Positions 1 to 7,771 of a DNA stretch of 12,927 nucleotides are shown one piece after another. Position 1 is the stretch's first letter. Each line of letters begins with the position of its first letter. The position numbers and the translations under genes were made by a program. The stretch spans positions 1 to 12,927 of the forward strand of contig CALGTU010000157.1 in assembly GCA_937901465.1 (NCBI GenBank), given 5' to 3'. The notes beneath the pieces were generated by a model. It was not told the origin of the DNA. It saw only the letters and a program-made list of their open reading frames with translations, and did no database searches. Source of the DNA: an uncultured Clostridia bacterium. GTDB lineage: Bacteria; Bacillota; Clostridia; Oscillospirales; Ruminococcaceae.

Positions 1-1
1 G

Positions 2-1159
2 TCTGCAGAAGGTGAACTCATCTACCGCGGATATAACATAAACGATATCGTTGATGATGTTGTAAAAAATAAGCGTTATGGCTATGAAGAGGTGGTTTAC
101 CTTCTTCTTTTCGGCGAACTTCCTACACAGAAGGAACTTGACTCATTCTGCGATTATATCGCATCGAAGAGAGAGTTGCCCAAAGATTTTGCCGAAGATA
201 TGATTTTCAAAGCGCCGTCACCCAATATCATGAATAAAATGTCGAGATCTGTTCTTGCTCTTTATTCCTATGACGAATACGCAGAAGACAGCTCGATCGA
301 AAGCGAAATTGATAAGGCAGTTTCGGTTATAGCGAGACTTCCATCCATAATGATAAACGCTTATATGGTAAAGCGCCGTATCTATGATAAGGGAAGTATG
401 TTCGTTCATCCGCTCCGCCTTGAAGAAAATACAGCACAGACAATTCTTTCAACTCTCCGTCCTGACAGAGAATATACAGAAGACGAAGCTCATCTTTTAG
501 ACCTTATGCTTATGCTTCATGCAGAACACGGCGGAGGAAATAACTCAACATTTACAAGCCGTGTGCTTACATCAGCAGGAACAGACGCTTATTCTACATA
601 TGCATCGGCAATCTGTTCTCTTAAAGGACACAGACACGGCGGTGCTAATATAAAGGTTATCCAGATGCTTGAAAATATCGAAGAAAATGTTTCCGACTGG
701 GAAAGCGATGATGAAGTAGCTTCATATCTCGAAAAGATTATAAAAAGAGAAGCAAACGACTATTCAGGCCTTGTTTACGGTATGGGACACGCGGTATATA
801 CTCTTTCTGACCCCAGAGCGAAAATTCTTAAGGCGAACGCTTTAAGACTTGCAAAAGGCTCTGAAATCGAAAGAGAATTCGATCTTTTAGACCGCATCGA
901 AAGACTCACCCCCGAAGTTTTTGATAAGGTAAAACATAACGGAAAAGCTATGTGTGCCAATGTTGATATGTATTCGGGACTTGTATATAAAATGCTGGGT
1001 ATTCCTTCAGAACTCTATACTCCGCTTTTTGCGCTTTCAAGAGTAGCGGGCTGGTCAGCACACCGAATCGAAGAAATCCTCACAGGAAAGAGAATTATAA
1101 GACCCGCATATAAGGCAGTTTCAAAGACAGAAAAATATATCCCCATAAACGAAAGATAA
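2..1159 (+). CDS. gltA: Citrate synthase, 5'-truncated
   Basis: Condenses acetyl-CoA and oxaloacetate to citrate, feeding 2-oxoglutarate and glutamate synthesis. The frame is open from base 2, and the first residues (AEGELIYRGYNINDIV) are typical of citrate synthase, so the start codon lies left of the window and the ATG at 92 is internal. 385 residues are present; clostridial homologues are usually somewhat over 400, so only the N-terminus is missing. The three catalytic residues of the Si-type (GltA) family are visible: His in GHRHGG (codon 635-637), His in MGHAVY (788-790) and Asp in VDMYSG (965-967). DPRA follows the second His as in the family. The gene is followed directly by its own terminator and so is separate from the next operon. 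It is not the Re-type synthase of some clostridia, which belongs to a different protein family. Confidence 0.95.
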   Translation, partial: SAEGELIYRGYNINDIVDDVVKNKRYGYEEVVYLLLFGELPTQKELDSFCDYIASKRELPKDFAEDMIFKAPSPNIMNKMSRSVLALYSYDEYAEDSSIESEIDKAVSVIARLPSIMINAYMVKRRIYDKGSMFVHPLRLEENTAQTILSTLRPDREYTEDEAHLLDLMLMLHAEHGGGNNSTFTSRVLTSAGTDAYSTYASAICSLKGHRHGGANIKVIQMLENIEENVSDWESDDEVASYLEKIIKREANDYSGLVYGMGHAVYTLSDPRAKILKANALRLAKGSEIEREFDLLDRIERLTPEVFDKVKHNGKAMCANVDMYSGLVYKMLGIPSELYTPLFALSRVAGWSAHRIEEILTGKRIIRPAYKAVSKTEKYIPINER

Positions 1160-1161
1160 TA

Positions 1162-1202
1162 AAAACCCGACAGTAACTCATAAACTGTCGGGTTTTGTTG
1201 TG
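1162..1202 (+). terminator. Rho-independent terminator of citrate synthase gene
   Basis: A perfect 13-bp inverted repeat (1162-1174 with 1184-1196, arm AAAACCCGACAGT) has a 9-nt loop and is followed by a T-rich tail, TTTTGTTGTGT. It begins 2 nt after the stop codon. The A-run on its left could let it work on the other strand as well, but no opposing gene is seen here. Confidence 0.93.
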
Positions 1203-1211
1203 TCAAAACAC

Positions 1212-1240
1212 TTGCAAAACAGACCCATATATGATATAGT
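1212..1240 (+). promoter_or_regulatory. Sigma-A type promoter of the lipoprotein/two-component operon
   Basis: TTGCAA (1212-1217) and TATAGT (1235-1240) are separated by exactly 17 nt, shortly after the preceding terminator and about 40 nt ahead of the first start codon. A second -10-like TATAAT sits at 1242-1247, but it is 24 nt from the same -35, so the 1235 box is preferred. It is the only convincing promoter seen for the nine-gene run that follows. Confidence 0.7.
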
Positions 1241-1280
1241 ATATAATGTATATGTATGCTTAGAAAAAGGGGGGAGTATC

Positions 1281-2600
1281 ATGAAAAAAAGAATAATTCT
1301 TTCTGTATTGTTATGCTCTCTCGTTTTAACAGGGTGCACTACAATGACCATGGGCAATGTTGAAAACCTTTTAACCCCGCCTGACCTTTCTTCCGAACAA
1401 ACCGAAATCAAAGAAGCCCTTATGGAAACTGTCGGAAAGAATATAAAACTCAAATATCCGCGTCTCGGGGATTATCGTTCGGCATTTCTTATTGCCGATA
1501 TAGACGAAGAAAAAACCGAAGAAGCCATAGTCTTTTATGAAAAAACCGGAATCACCGATGGCGACGGCAGACTCCACATGGCTATACTTGATAAAAAAGA
1601 CGATAAATGGACAGCTGTTTTCGACAGTGCGGGAATGGGGACCGATGTTGAAAGAGTAAGAATAGAAAAATTAGGAAACGAAAAACTCCCTACAGTCCTT
1701 GTCGGATATTCCTTTACGGGAAATATGGGAAAGGTTCTTACAGCATATAACTATTCCAAAGGAACGCTCACAGAAAGACTTCACGAAAGTTATATGAATC
1801 TTGAAATAACCGACCTTGACAACAACGGCGAAAACGAAATCTCTCTCATAACAGGCGATAATAAAGTAAAAGTCTGCGTTATTGATGAAGAGGGAATAAG
1901 AAATTTTGAAACAGATATCGAACCTGTTACATCAGGGGAATATTCAAGAATCATAAACGGCAAACTTCGTGACGGAAGAAATGCCCTTTATATCGATACA
2001 CCCCATTCGGACGGAATGACAACAACCCAGATAATCTATGTCCAGAACGGATTTGTTAAAAATCCCGTCTATTCACTTCAGACCGACACTTCAGCGAATA
2101 CCCTTGTCAAAACAATGCGACCGACAGGATATTATTCTGTTGATATCGATGGTGACGGCGTAGTTGAAATTCCTGTGCCCGTTATAATGACAGGCTATGA
2201 AAACGAAGACGTTGCATCCCAGCTTTTCCTTACCGAATGGTATGATTTCAATCCTACAAACCTTTCTTTCGAAAAGAAGAATACAGGCTATTACAGTATA
2301 ACCGATGGTTATTGCTTTATGATGCCGAGCAGATGGACAGGCTCTGTAACGGTTAAAAGAGATATAGCGAAAAATGAAATTGTTTTCTATAAATATAACG
2401 GTGATATAAAAGATGATTCTGTTGAACTTATGCGTATATGCGTTGTAAATAAAAGCAGTGCTACCGAAAAACTTAACGAAGGATATATAAAGATACATGA
2501 AACCGTTCAGGTTGAATATCTTGTTAAGATTTCAGATGATAAATCCGAACCGCTTGTTCCTACAGAAAGTGAAGTAACCTATAATTTCAATCTTGTTTAG
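1281..2600 (+). CDS. Putative lipoprotein with DxDxxG-like repeats, upstream of a two-component system
   Basis: I do not recognise a named family. The start at 1281 is chosen because AAGGGGGGAG (1267-1276) precedes it and it gives a classic lipoprotein signal: MKKR, a hydrophobic stretch and the lipobox LTGC with lipidated Cys19. The mature protein (about 420 residues) should be anchored to the outer face of the membrane. Three spaced segments share an acidic pattern: IADIDEEKTEEAIVF (71-85), ITDLDNNGENEISLI (176-190) and SVDIDGDGVVEIPVP (286-300). These resemble the Asp-rich loops of FG-GAP/VCBS-type beta-propellers that bind calcium; that reading is inference. The gene is first in an operon, 14 nt ahead of the response regulator gene, so it may modulate or report to the histidine kinase two genes on. 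Lipoprotein status is strong; the sensory role is a guess from context. Confidence 0.85.
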   Translation: MKKRIILSVLLCSLVLTGCTTMTMGNVENLLTPPDLSSEQTEIKEALMETVGKNIKLKYPRLGDYRSAFLIADIDEEKTEEAIVFYEKTGITDGDGRLHMAILDKKDDKWTAVFDSAGMGTDVERVRIEKLGNEKLPTVLVGYSFTGNMGKVLTAYNYSKGTLTERLHESYMNLEITDLDNNGENEISLITGDNKVKVCVIDEEGIRNFETDIEPVTSGEYSRIINGKLRDGRNALYIDTPHSDGMTTTQIIYVQNGFVKNPVYSLQTDTSANTLVKTMRPTGYYSVDIDGDGVVEIPVPVIMTGYENEDVASQLFLTEWYDFNPTNLSFEKKNTGYYSITDGYCFMMPSRWTGSVTVKRDIAKNEIVFYKYNGDIKDDSVELMRICVVNKSSATEKLNEGYIKIHETVQVEYLVKISDDKSEPLVPTESEVTYNFNLV

Positions 2601-2614
2601 GGGAGAAGATAAAA

Positions 2615-3331
2615 ATGAAAAGAATACTCGTATGTGAAGATGAAGATGTTATCCGCGAATTTGTCGTAATCAATCTTAAAAGAGCAGGTTATGACGTTGT
2701 CGATGTAAACTGTGGCGAAGAAGCACTGAGAGTTTATGAAAGCGAAAACGGAAATTTTGATATAGCACTTTTAGATGTTATGATGCCCGGCATCGATGGC
2801 TTTCAGGTATGTAAAGAACTCCGTGAAAAAAGTTCCCGTATGGGCATAATAATGCTTACTGCAAAGGCAAGGGAAATAGATAAGGTTTCGGGACTTATGA
2901 TAGGCGCTGATGACTACATAACAAAGCCTTTCTCTCCATCAGAACTCACAGCAAGAGTAGATGCCGTTTACCGTAGAGTTTCGATAAGCCTTGATTCAAA
3001 AACAACCGAAAAGGAAGAAGAAAACCTCGTTGCAGGTCCATTCAAACTTGATGTAAAGAGCAGATGCATAGTAAAGGATAATGTTCCTATAGAACTCACA
3101 CAGGTTGAATACCAGATACTCGAATATTTTTTCAGAAACCGAAATACAGCGCTCGACAGAAAAAGTATCCTTCGTCATATCTGGGGCGACGGATATTATG
3201 GCGATGATAAAATCGTCGATGTTAATATAAGAAGAATACGAATGAAGATAGAGGACGAACCTTCAAATCCGAAATATCTCGTTACAATATGGGGCTTCGG
3301 ATACAGATGGGGAGATGGAACCGAAAACTAA
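2615..3331 (+). CDS. OmpR/PhoB-family response regulator
   Basis: Cytoplasmic transcription factor switched by phosphorylation from the histidine kinase encoded 15 nt downstream. The receiver domain covers about residues 1-118, with the acidic pocket E9-D10-E11-D12, phospho-acceptor Asp54 in LLDVMMPG, the switch Thr82 (MLTAKAREIDK) and Lys104 in YITKPFSP. A linker rich in Glu/Lys follows (about 128-137). The C-terminal winged-helix domain (about 142-236) shows the family pattern, including LTQVEYQILEYF, the recognition-helix region VDVNIRRIRMKIE and the wing GFGYRW. At 238 residues it has normal family length. The start at 2615 is preceded by GGGGAGA. Target genes cannot be named from the sequence; its own operon, headed by the lipoprotein, is the obvious first candidate. 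Confidence 0.96.
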   Translation: MKRILVCEDEDVIREFVVINLKRAGYDVVDVNCGEEALRVYESENGNFDIALLDVMMPGIDGFQVCKELREKSSRMGIIMLTAKAREIDKVSGLMIGADDYITKPFSPSELTARVDAVYRRVSISLDSKTTEKEEENLVAGPFKLDVKSRCIVKDNVPIELTQVEYQILEYFFRNRNTALDRKSILRHIWGDGYYGDDKIVDVNIRRIRMKIEDEPSNPKYLVTIWGFGYRWGDGTEN

Positions 3332-3346
3332 CGGAGGAGATTGTAT

Positions 3347-4756
3347 ATGTCTGCAAAACACAGCATTACAAGACGATGGCTTATAAACAGCCTCGGCGTT
3401 ATAACGATAGCGCTTACAGTTCTTGTTATAGCCTTTGCGACAATAATCCACTCATACTACTACACAGCAACAAGACAGTATATTTCTTCAAAGCTTACTG
3501 TTCTTGTAAACACATTTTCAAGATACACCCAGAATTCCAATGTCAATTTTGACACCGAAATACGAACCATGGTTGAAACTTTTTCCGATAAGGATAAAAT
3601 GGAACTTATGGTTATAGACGATAACGGAAATGTAAGAATGACCTCATCGGGATTTACTCCCGAAAAACAGATAGTTATGAAAGACTATACCGAAGCGCTT
3701 TCTTCCCAGAGCAATACGGGCTATTATGTAGGCTTTGACGGTGATGGCGAAAAGATAATGGCGGTGTGTGCCGTTTTCGGAGGAGTGAACAGTGATTACA
3801 GCGCTCTTCGTATGGTAGTTTCTCTTTCTAATGTAGATAACCAGATAACGCTCTATGTAGTTATCGCTATAGTAACAAGCCTTGTTATCATAGGACTTGC
3901 CGTAATGTCAGGTCTTTACTTCATCAAATCCATAGTTATCCCCGTAAGACATATCGGTGCTACCGCGAGCAGATTTGCGAAAGGCGATTTCTCATCGAGA
4001 ATTCCTAAAAGAAAGAACGATGAAATCGGCGAACTCTGTGATATAATAAACTCAATGGCAGATGAACTTTCGAATGCCGAATCGCTCAAAAACGAATTTA
4101 TATCAAGCGTTTCACACGAACTCAGAACTCCCCTTACAGCGATAAAAGGCTGGGCAGAAACTCTTCGTGAAGTTGACGACCCCGAAACCTTCAAAAAGGG
4201 AATGAGAGTTATCTCAAACGAATCCGAAAGACTCTCCCAGATGGTAGAAGAACTTCTTGATTTCTCTCGCATGCAGGACGGTAAACTTACATTGCAGAAA
4301 GCAAAGATGGATATTCTGGCCGAACTTGGCGAGGCAGTTCTCATTTACGAAGAAAGAGCGAGACAGACAGGCATAAAATTCATCTATAACGAACCAGAAA
4401 CTCTGCCTATAGTCTATGGTGACAGAAACCGTATAAAGCAGGTTTTTCTCAATATCATAGATAATGCCGTGAAGTATTCAAAGCAAGAAGGCGGTGTTGT
4501 AAGTATCGAAGCCGTTGAAGATGAATACGGAGATGTATCAATAACTATTTCGGATAACGGCGTTGGTATTTCAGAAAAGGATTTGCCGAGAATAAAGACA
4601 AAATTCTATAAGGCGAATAATACAATAAAAGGTTCGGGAATAGGCCTTGCCGTTGCCGATGAAATAATAACAATGCATGGCGGAACGCTTGAAATAATAA
4701 GCGAACAGGGAGTAGGAACAACAGTTGAAATAACTCTTCCGCCGTATGAAATATAA
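3347..4756 (+). CDS. Membrane sensor histidine kinase
   Basis: Partner of the preceding response regulator. The ATG at 3347 has GGAGGAG (3333-3339) at good distance; the in-frame TTG at 3341 is too close to it. Domains of the 469-residue protein: TM1 about 12-36; an extracytoplasmic sensor of about 130 residues with a PAS/Cache-like stretch (ELMVIDDNGNVRMTSSGF); TM2 about 168-194; HAMP about 195-248 (ending in KRKNDEIGELCDIINSMADE); HisKA with phospho-acceptor His257 in SSVSHELRTPLTAIKGW; and HATPase with the N-box NIIDNAVKYS, G1 DNGVGIS and G2 GSGIGLAV. All catalytic motifs are intact. The architecture matches PhoR/ResE-type kinases. The ligand is unknown; the co-encoded surface lipoprotein suggests an envelope or extracellular cue. 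Confidence 0.96.
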   Translation: MSAKHSITRRWLINSLGVITIALTVLVIAFATIIHSYYYTATRQYISSKLTVLVNTFSRYTQNSNVNFDTEIRTMVETFSDKDKMELMVIDDNGNVRMTSSGFTPEKQIVMKDYTEALSSQSNTGYYVGFDGDGEKIMAVCAVFGGVNSDYSALRMVVSLSNVDNQITLYVVIAIVTSLVIIGLAVMSGLYFIKSIVIPVRHIGATASRFAKGDFSSRIPKRKNDEIGELCDIINSMADELSNAESLKNEFISSVSHELRTPLTAIKGWAETLREVDDPETFKKGMRVISNESERLSQMVEELLDFSRMQDGKLTLQKAKMDILAELGEAVLIYEERARQTGIKFIYNEPETLPIVYGDRNRIKQVFLNIIDNAVKYSKQEGGVVSIEAVEDEYGDVSITISDNGVGISEKDLPRIKTKFYKANNTIKGSGIGLAVADEIITMHGGTLEIISEQGVGTTVEITLPPYEI

Positions 4757-4775
4757 TTTTGAAAAGAGAGAAAAA

Positions 4776-5792
4776 ATGGCTAAGAAAAACAAAACAGAAA
4801 AATTCAGATCAAAAATAGGCGGTCAGGCTTTGATCGAAGGAATTATGATGAGAGGAATAGGCAGATCCGCTATGGCCTGCCGACTTCCCGATGGAACGAT
4901 AGATGTTGAAACATGGGAAAATAAAAACGGAAAGAATGCACCATGGTATACAAAAGTTCCGTTTTTAAGAGGAAGTATCAATATGATTGTTTCTCTTGTC
5001 GATGGATATAAATGCCTTACAAAGTCAATAGAAAAACAGGGCGATGATTATACAGGCGAATCAGAAACAAAATTCGAAAAATGGTTAGAAGAAAAACTCG
5101 GTGATAAACTCATGCCGATTTTAACTGTTTTATCAGGGATTTTAGGTGTAGGCCTTACCCTTGTCCTTTTCTTGTGGTTACCAAGTTTCATTTCTGAATT
5201 TTTAAGACCGATAATTTCTGGAATTCCCTATGAAACGATAAAACAGGCAACCGAATCGGGAACACCACTCGATATGCCCTCATATGTAACACCCGTTATG
5301 GTAACTATCGAAGGAATAATAAAGATGATAATCTTTGTTCTTTATCTTTATATAACATCAAAGATGTCTGATATGAGAACGATGTATAAATATCATGGCG
5401 CCGAACATAAAACAATCGCTTGTTATGAAGCGGGCGAAGAACTCACAGTTGAAAATGTCAAAAAGCACCCCCGTTTTCATAAGCGTTGCGGAACAAGCTT
5501 TATCGTTCTTACCCTTATCGTAAGTATAATAGCAGGTTCTTTTATAAAGTATGATAACGTCATTCAGAGAATGGGCTACAGAATACTTCTTCTCCCCATT
5601 ATCGTCGGCATTTCATATGAACTGATAAAGATTGCGGGAAGACACGATAACATAATAACCGCAATAATTTCAGCACCGGGACTCTGGCTTCAGAGAATAA
5701 CCACAAACGAGCCCGATGAAAAACAGATTGAATGCGCAATAGCAGCTTTAAAGCCCTGTATTCCCGATGATAAGGAAGATGACAAGTGGTAA
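4776..5792 (+). CDS. DUF1385 family membrane protein (YqhQ-like)
   Basis: Conserved, uncharacterised membrane protein of Firmicutes. The start at 4776 has AAAAGAGAG (4762-4770) upstream; the in-frame ATG at 4746 lies inside the kinase gene with no binding site. The 338-residue product opens with the family signature GGQALIEGIMMRG (15-27), then has hydrophobic segments at about 112-140, 174-196, 240-257 and 268-285. Between the middle segments is HGAEHKTIACYEAGE (207-221), followed by HPRFHKRCGT (231-240). The His/Cys-rich pair looks like a possible metal-binding or catalytic site; that is inference. Its end overlaps the prmC start by 7 nt, and DUF1385-prmC adjacency is a recurrent Firmicutes arrangement, which suggests but does not prove a link to translation termination. 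Confidence 0.92.
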   Translation: MAKKNKTEKFRSKIGGQALIEGIMMRGIGRSAMACRLPDGTIDVETWENKNGKNAPWYTKVPFLRGSINMIVSLVDGYKCLTKSIEKQGDDYTGESETKFEKWLEEKLGDKLMPILTVLSGILGVGLTLVLFLWLPSFISEFLRPIISGIPYETIKQATESGTPLDMPSYVTPVMVTIEGIIKMIIFVLYLYITSKMSDMRTMYKYHGAEHKTIACYEAGEELTVENVKKHPRFHKRCGTSFIVLTLIVSIIAGSFIKYDNVIQRMGYRILLLPIIVGISYELIKIAGRHDNIITAIISAPGLWLQRITTNEPDEKQIECAIAALKPCIPDDKEDDKW

Positions 5793-6574
5793 TAGAAAAC
5801 AGAGAACTTTTTTCTACTATAAAAAAATATATCGGGTCTGATTTTGAAGCAAAAGAACTTTATAAATTTATTTTAGAAAATAATCTTTATGAAAAAACAG
5901 AAGAACTCTGCCTTAAAAGAAAATCAGGCTATCCTTTGCAGTATCTGATAGGCGAATGGGATTTTTTCGGGAGAACTTTCAAAGTAGGAGAGGGAGTTCT
6001 GATTCCCAGAGCGGATACAGAAACCGCAATAGAAGTTGTTCTGTCACTTCCCATAGAAAAGAAAACAATAACCGACCTTTGCAGCGGAAGCGGTTGCATA
6101 GCGATAACTCTGCGTGAAGAAACAGGTGCAGAAACTTATGCTGTTGAAAAATCAGAAGATGCGATAAAATTTCTCAGAGAAAATATCACACTCAATAATT
6201 CAGAAATAAATCTTATAGAAGGCGATGTTCTGTCAGAAGAAACGAAGAACAAAGTTCCTTTAAGTGATATAATAATCTCTAACCCGCCGTATCTCACAAA
6301 AGAAGATATGAGTGTTTTGCAGAAAGAAGTTACATTTGAACCCACTATGGCACTCAAGGGCGGTGATGACGGTCTTTATTTCTACCGCGAAATAACTTCT
6401 TTATGGAAAGATAAAATAAGAGAAAACGGATTTATAGTCTATGAAATCGGAATGGGACAGGAAGAAGATGTTAAACAGATTCTTCTCTCAAACGGTTTTT
6501 GTGATGTAAAATATCAAAAAGATTTAGGTAATATTATCAGGGTTGTTTATGCCCGCAAAAAACAGGAGGATTAG
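5786..6574 (+). CDS. prmC: Peptide chain release factor N5-glutamine methyltransferase
   Basis: Methylates the glutamine of the GGQ motif in release factors RF1/RF2 using S-adenosylmethionine. The start is a GTG at 5786, overlapping the preceding gene by 7 nt, with AAGGAAG (5772-5778) inside that gene as binding site; this indicates translational coupling. The N-terminal helical substrate-binding domain (about 1-75) is followed by a class I methyltransferase fold: the family segment GEWDFFGRTFKV near 56-67, IPRADTE, SAM-binding motif I (DLCSGSGCIAITL, about 97-109) and the catalytic NPPY at 166-169. The length of 262 residues is slightly short of the usual 275-290, but all motifs are present. 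The stop codon lies 3 nt before recA. Confidence 0.95.
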   Translation: MVIENRELFSTIKKYIGSDFEAKELYKFILENNLYEKTEELCLKRKSGYPLQYLIGEWDFFGRTFKVGEGVLIPRADTETAIEVVLSLPIEKKTITDLCSGSGCIAITLREETGAETYAVEKSEDAIKFLRENITLNNSEINLIEGDVLSEETKNKVPLSDIIISNPPYLTKEDMSVLQKEVTFEPTMALKGGDDGLYFYREITSLWKDKIRENGFIVYEIGMGQEEDVKQILLSNGFCDVKYQKDLGNIIRVVYARKKQED

Positions 6575-6577
6575 TTT

Positions 6578-7771
6578 ATGGCAATCGAAAAGAAAAAAGA
6601 CAAAAAAGTAACTTCTGCTTCAGCAGCACCCCAGACAGCGGAAGAAAAAAAGAAAGCGATTGACACCGCAATAGCACAGATCGAAAAACAGTATGGTGCA
6701 GGTGCGGTTATGCGTCTTGGCGCAACAAAAACAATGAATGTTGACGCTGTTCCTACAGGCTCGATGATGCTTGATATGGCACTCGGTATAGGCGGTGTTC
6801 CCAAGGGAAGAATCGTTGAAATCTATGGACCTGAAAGTTCAGGTAAAACAACAGTTGCCCTCTCTATCGTTTCACAGGCACAGAAACTCGGCGGCGAAGT
6901 TGCTTTTATCGACGTTGAACATGCTTTAGACCCCGAATACGCAAAACTTCTTGGCGTTGATATAGATAGCATGCTTGTCGCTCAGCCCGATTCAGGTGAA
7001 CAGGCACTCGAAATCATGGAAGCACTCGTTCGTTCAAACGCTATCGATGTAATAGTTCTCGACTCTGTTGCCGCTATGGTAACAAAGGCAGAAATCGACG
7101 GCGAAATGGGTGATACACATGTAGGTTTGCTTGCCCGTCTTATGTCACAGGCTATGAGAAAGCTGACAGCGGCTATTTCAAAGTCAAACTGCGTTGCTAT
7201 CTTCATTAATCAGGTTCGTGAAAAGATAGGCGTTATGTATGGTAACCCCGAAACAACAACAGGTGGTAGAGCGCTTAAATTCTACAGCTCTGTAAGAATA
7301 GAAGTCCGCAGAGGAGAAGCTCTTAAATCAGGAAGCGAAATCTACGGAAACAGAACAAAATGTAAGGTTGTTAAAAATAAGGTTTCACCTCCTTTCAAGG
7401 AATGTGAATTTGATATCATCTATGGCGAAGGTATTTCAAGAGTCGGCGAAGTTTTAGACCTTGCCGTTGAACTCGGTATCGTCCAGAAGGGCGGAGCGTG
7501 GTTCAGCTATAACGGAAACAAGCTTGGTCAGGGAAGAGACAATTCAAAGGAATTCTTGAAACAGAATCCTGAAATCATGCAGGAAATCGAAGATAAGATA
7601 ATGGAATCCAAAGAAAAGATTGCGATGACATCAACAAAATCAAAGAAGGTTGAAGCTGTAAAGGCAGCCGCTGAAGCAGCTAAAAAATCAGCCGCAGCAT
7701 CACCCTCAGGTGCTGTTGTAGCAGACGCTGAAGACGATTTTGAAGAATTCAACCCTGCTGATGATGAATAA
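6578..7771 (+). CDS. recA: Recombinase RecA
   Basis: ATP-dependent strand-exchange protein for homologous recombination and SOS signalling. GGAGGA ahead of ATG 6578 is a strong binding site. Walker A is GPESSGKT (84-91); the family segment FINQVREKIGVMYGNPE and the DNA-binding loop region TTGGRALKFYSSVR are intact. At 397 residues it is longer than the usual 340-355: it carries a Lys/Ala-rich N-terminal lead of about 15-20 residues and a C-terminal tail of about 40 residues that is Ala/Lys-rich and then strongly acidic (DAEDDFEEFNPADDE). Acidic tails modulate DNA binding in characterised RecA proteins. No LexA/SOS-box-like CGAAC-N4-GTTCG sequence is seen upstream or at the operon promoter. 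recX follows with overlap. Confidence 0.98.
   Translation: MAIEKKKDKKVTSASAAPQTAEEKKKAIDTAIAQIEKQYGAGAVMRLGATKTMNVDAVPTGSMMLDMALGIGGVPKGRIVEIYGPESSGKTTVALSIVSQAQKLGGEVAFIDVEHALDPEYAKLLGVDIDSMLVAQPDSGEQALEIMEALVRSNAIDVIVLDSVAAMVTKAEIDGEMGDTHVGLLARLMSQAMRKLTAAISKSNCVAIFINQVREKIGVMYGNPETTTGGRALKFYSSVRIEVRRGEALKSGSEIYGNRTKCKVVKNKVSPPFKECEFDIIYGEGISRVGEVLDLAVELGIVQKGGAWFSYNGNKLGQGRDNSKEFLKQNPEIMQEIEDKIMESKEKIAMTSTKSKKVEAVKAAAEAAKKSAAASPSGAVVADAEDDFEEFNPADDE

Noticed and set aside
1242..1247. Perfect TATAAT as the -10 box of the first operon
   Set aside because: It is 24 nt from TTGCAA and no other -35 fits; TATAGT at 1235-1240 has a 17-nt spacer.
1200..1280. Possible upstream start of the lipoprotein gene at 1200
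   Set aside because: It would begin inside the terminator tail, cover the promoter, lack a binding site and bury the signal peptide; ATG 1281 has a strong binding site and a perfect lipobox.
3916..4344. 142-codon open frame on the minus strand inside the kinase gene
   Set aside because: It is antisense to the conserved HAMP/HisKA region, Ser-rich, without a motif; it is a by-product of codon bias.
4725..4757. Possible internal promoter TTGAAA...TATAAT before the DUF1385 gene
   Set aside because: The spacer is 21 nt and there is no TGn extension of the -10; the sequence is also the coding end of the kinase gene. It remains a weak possibility only.
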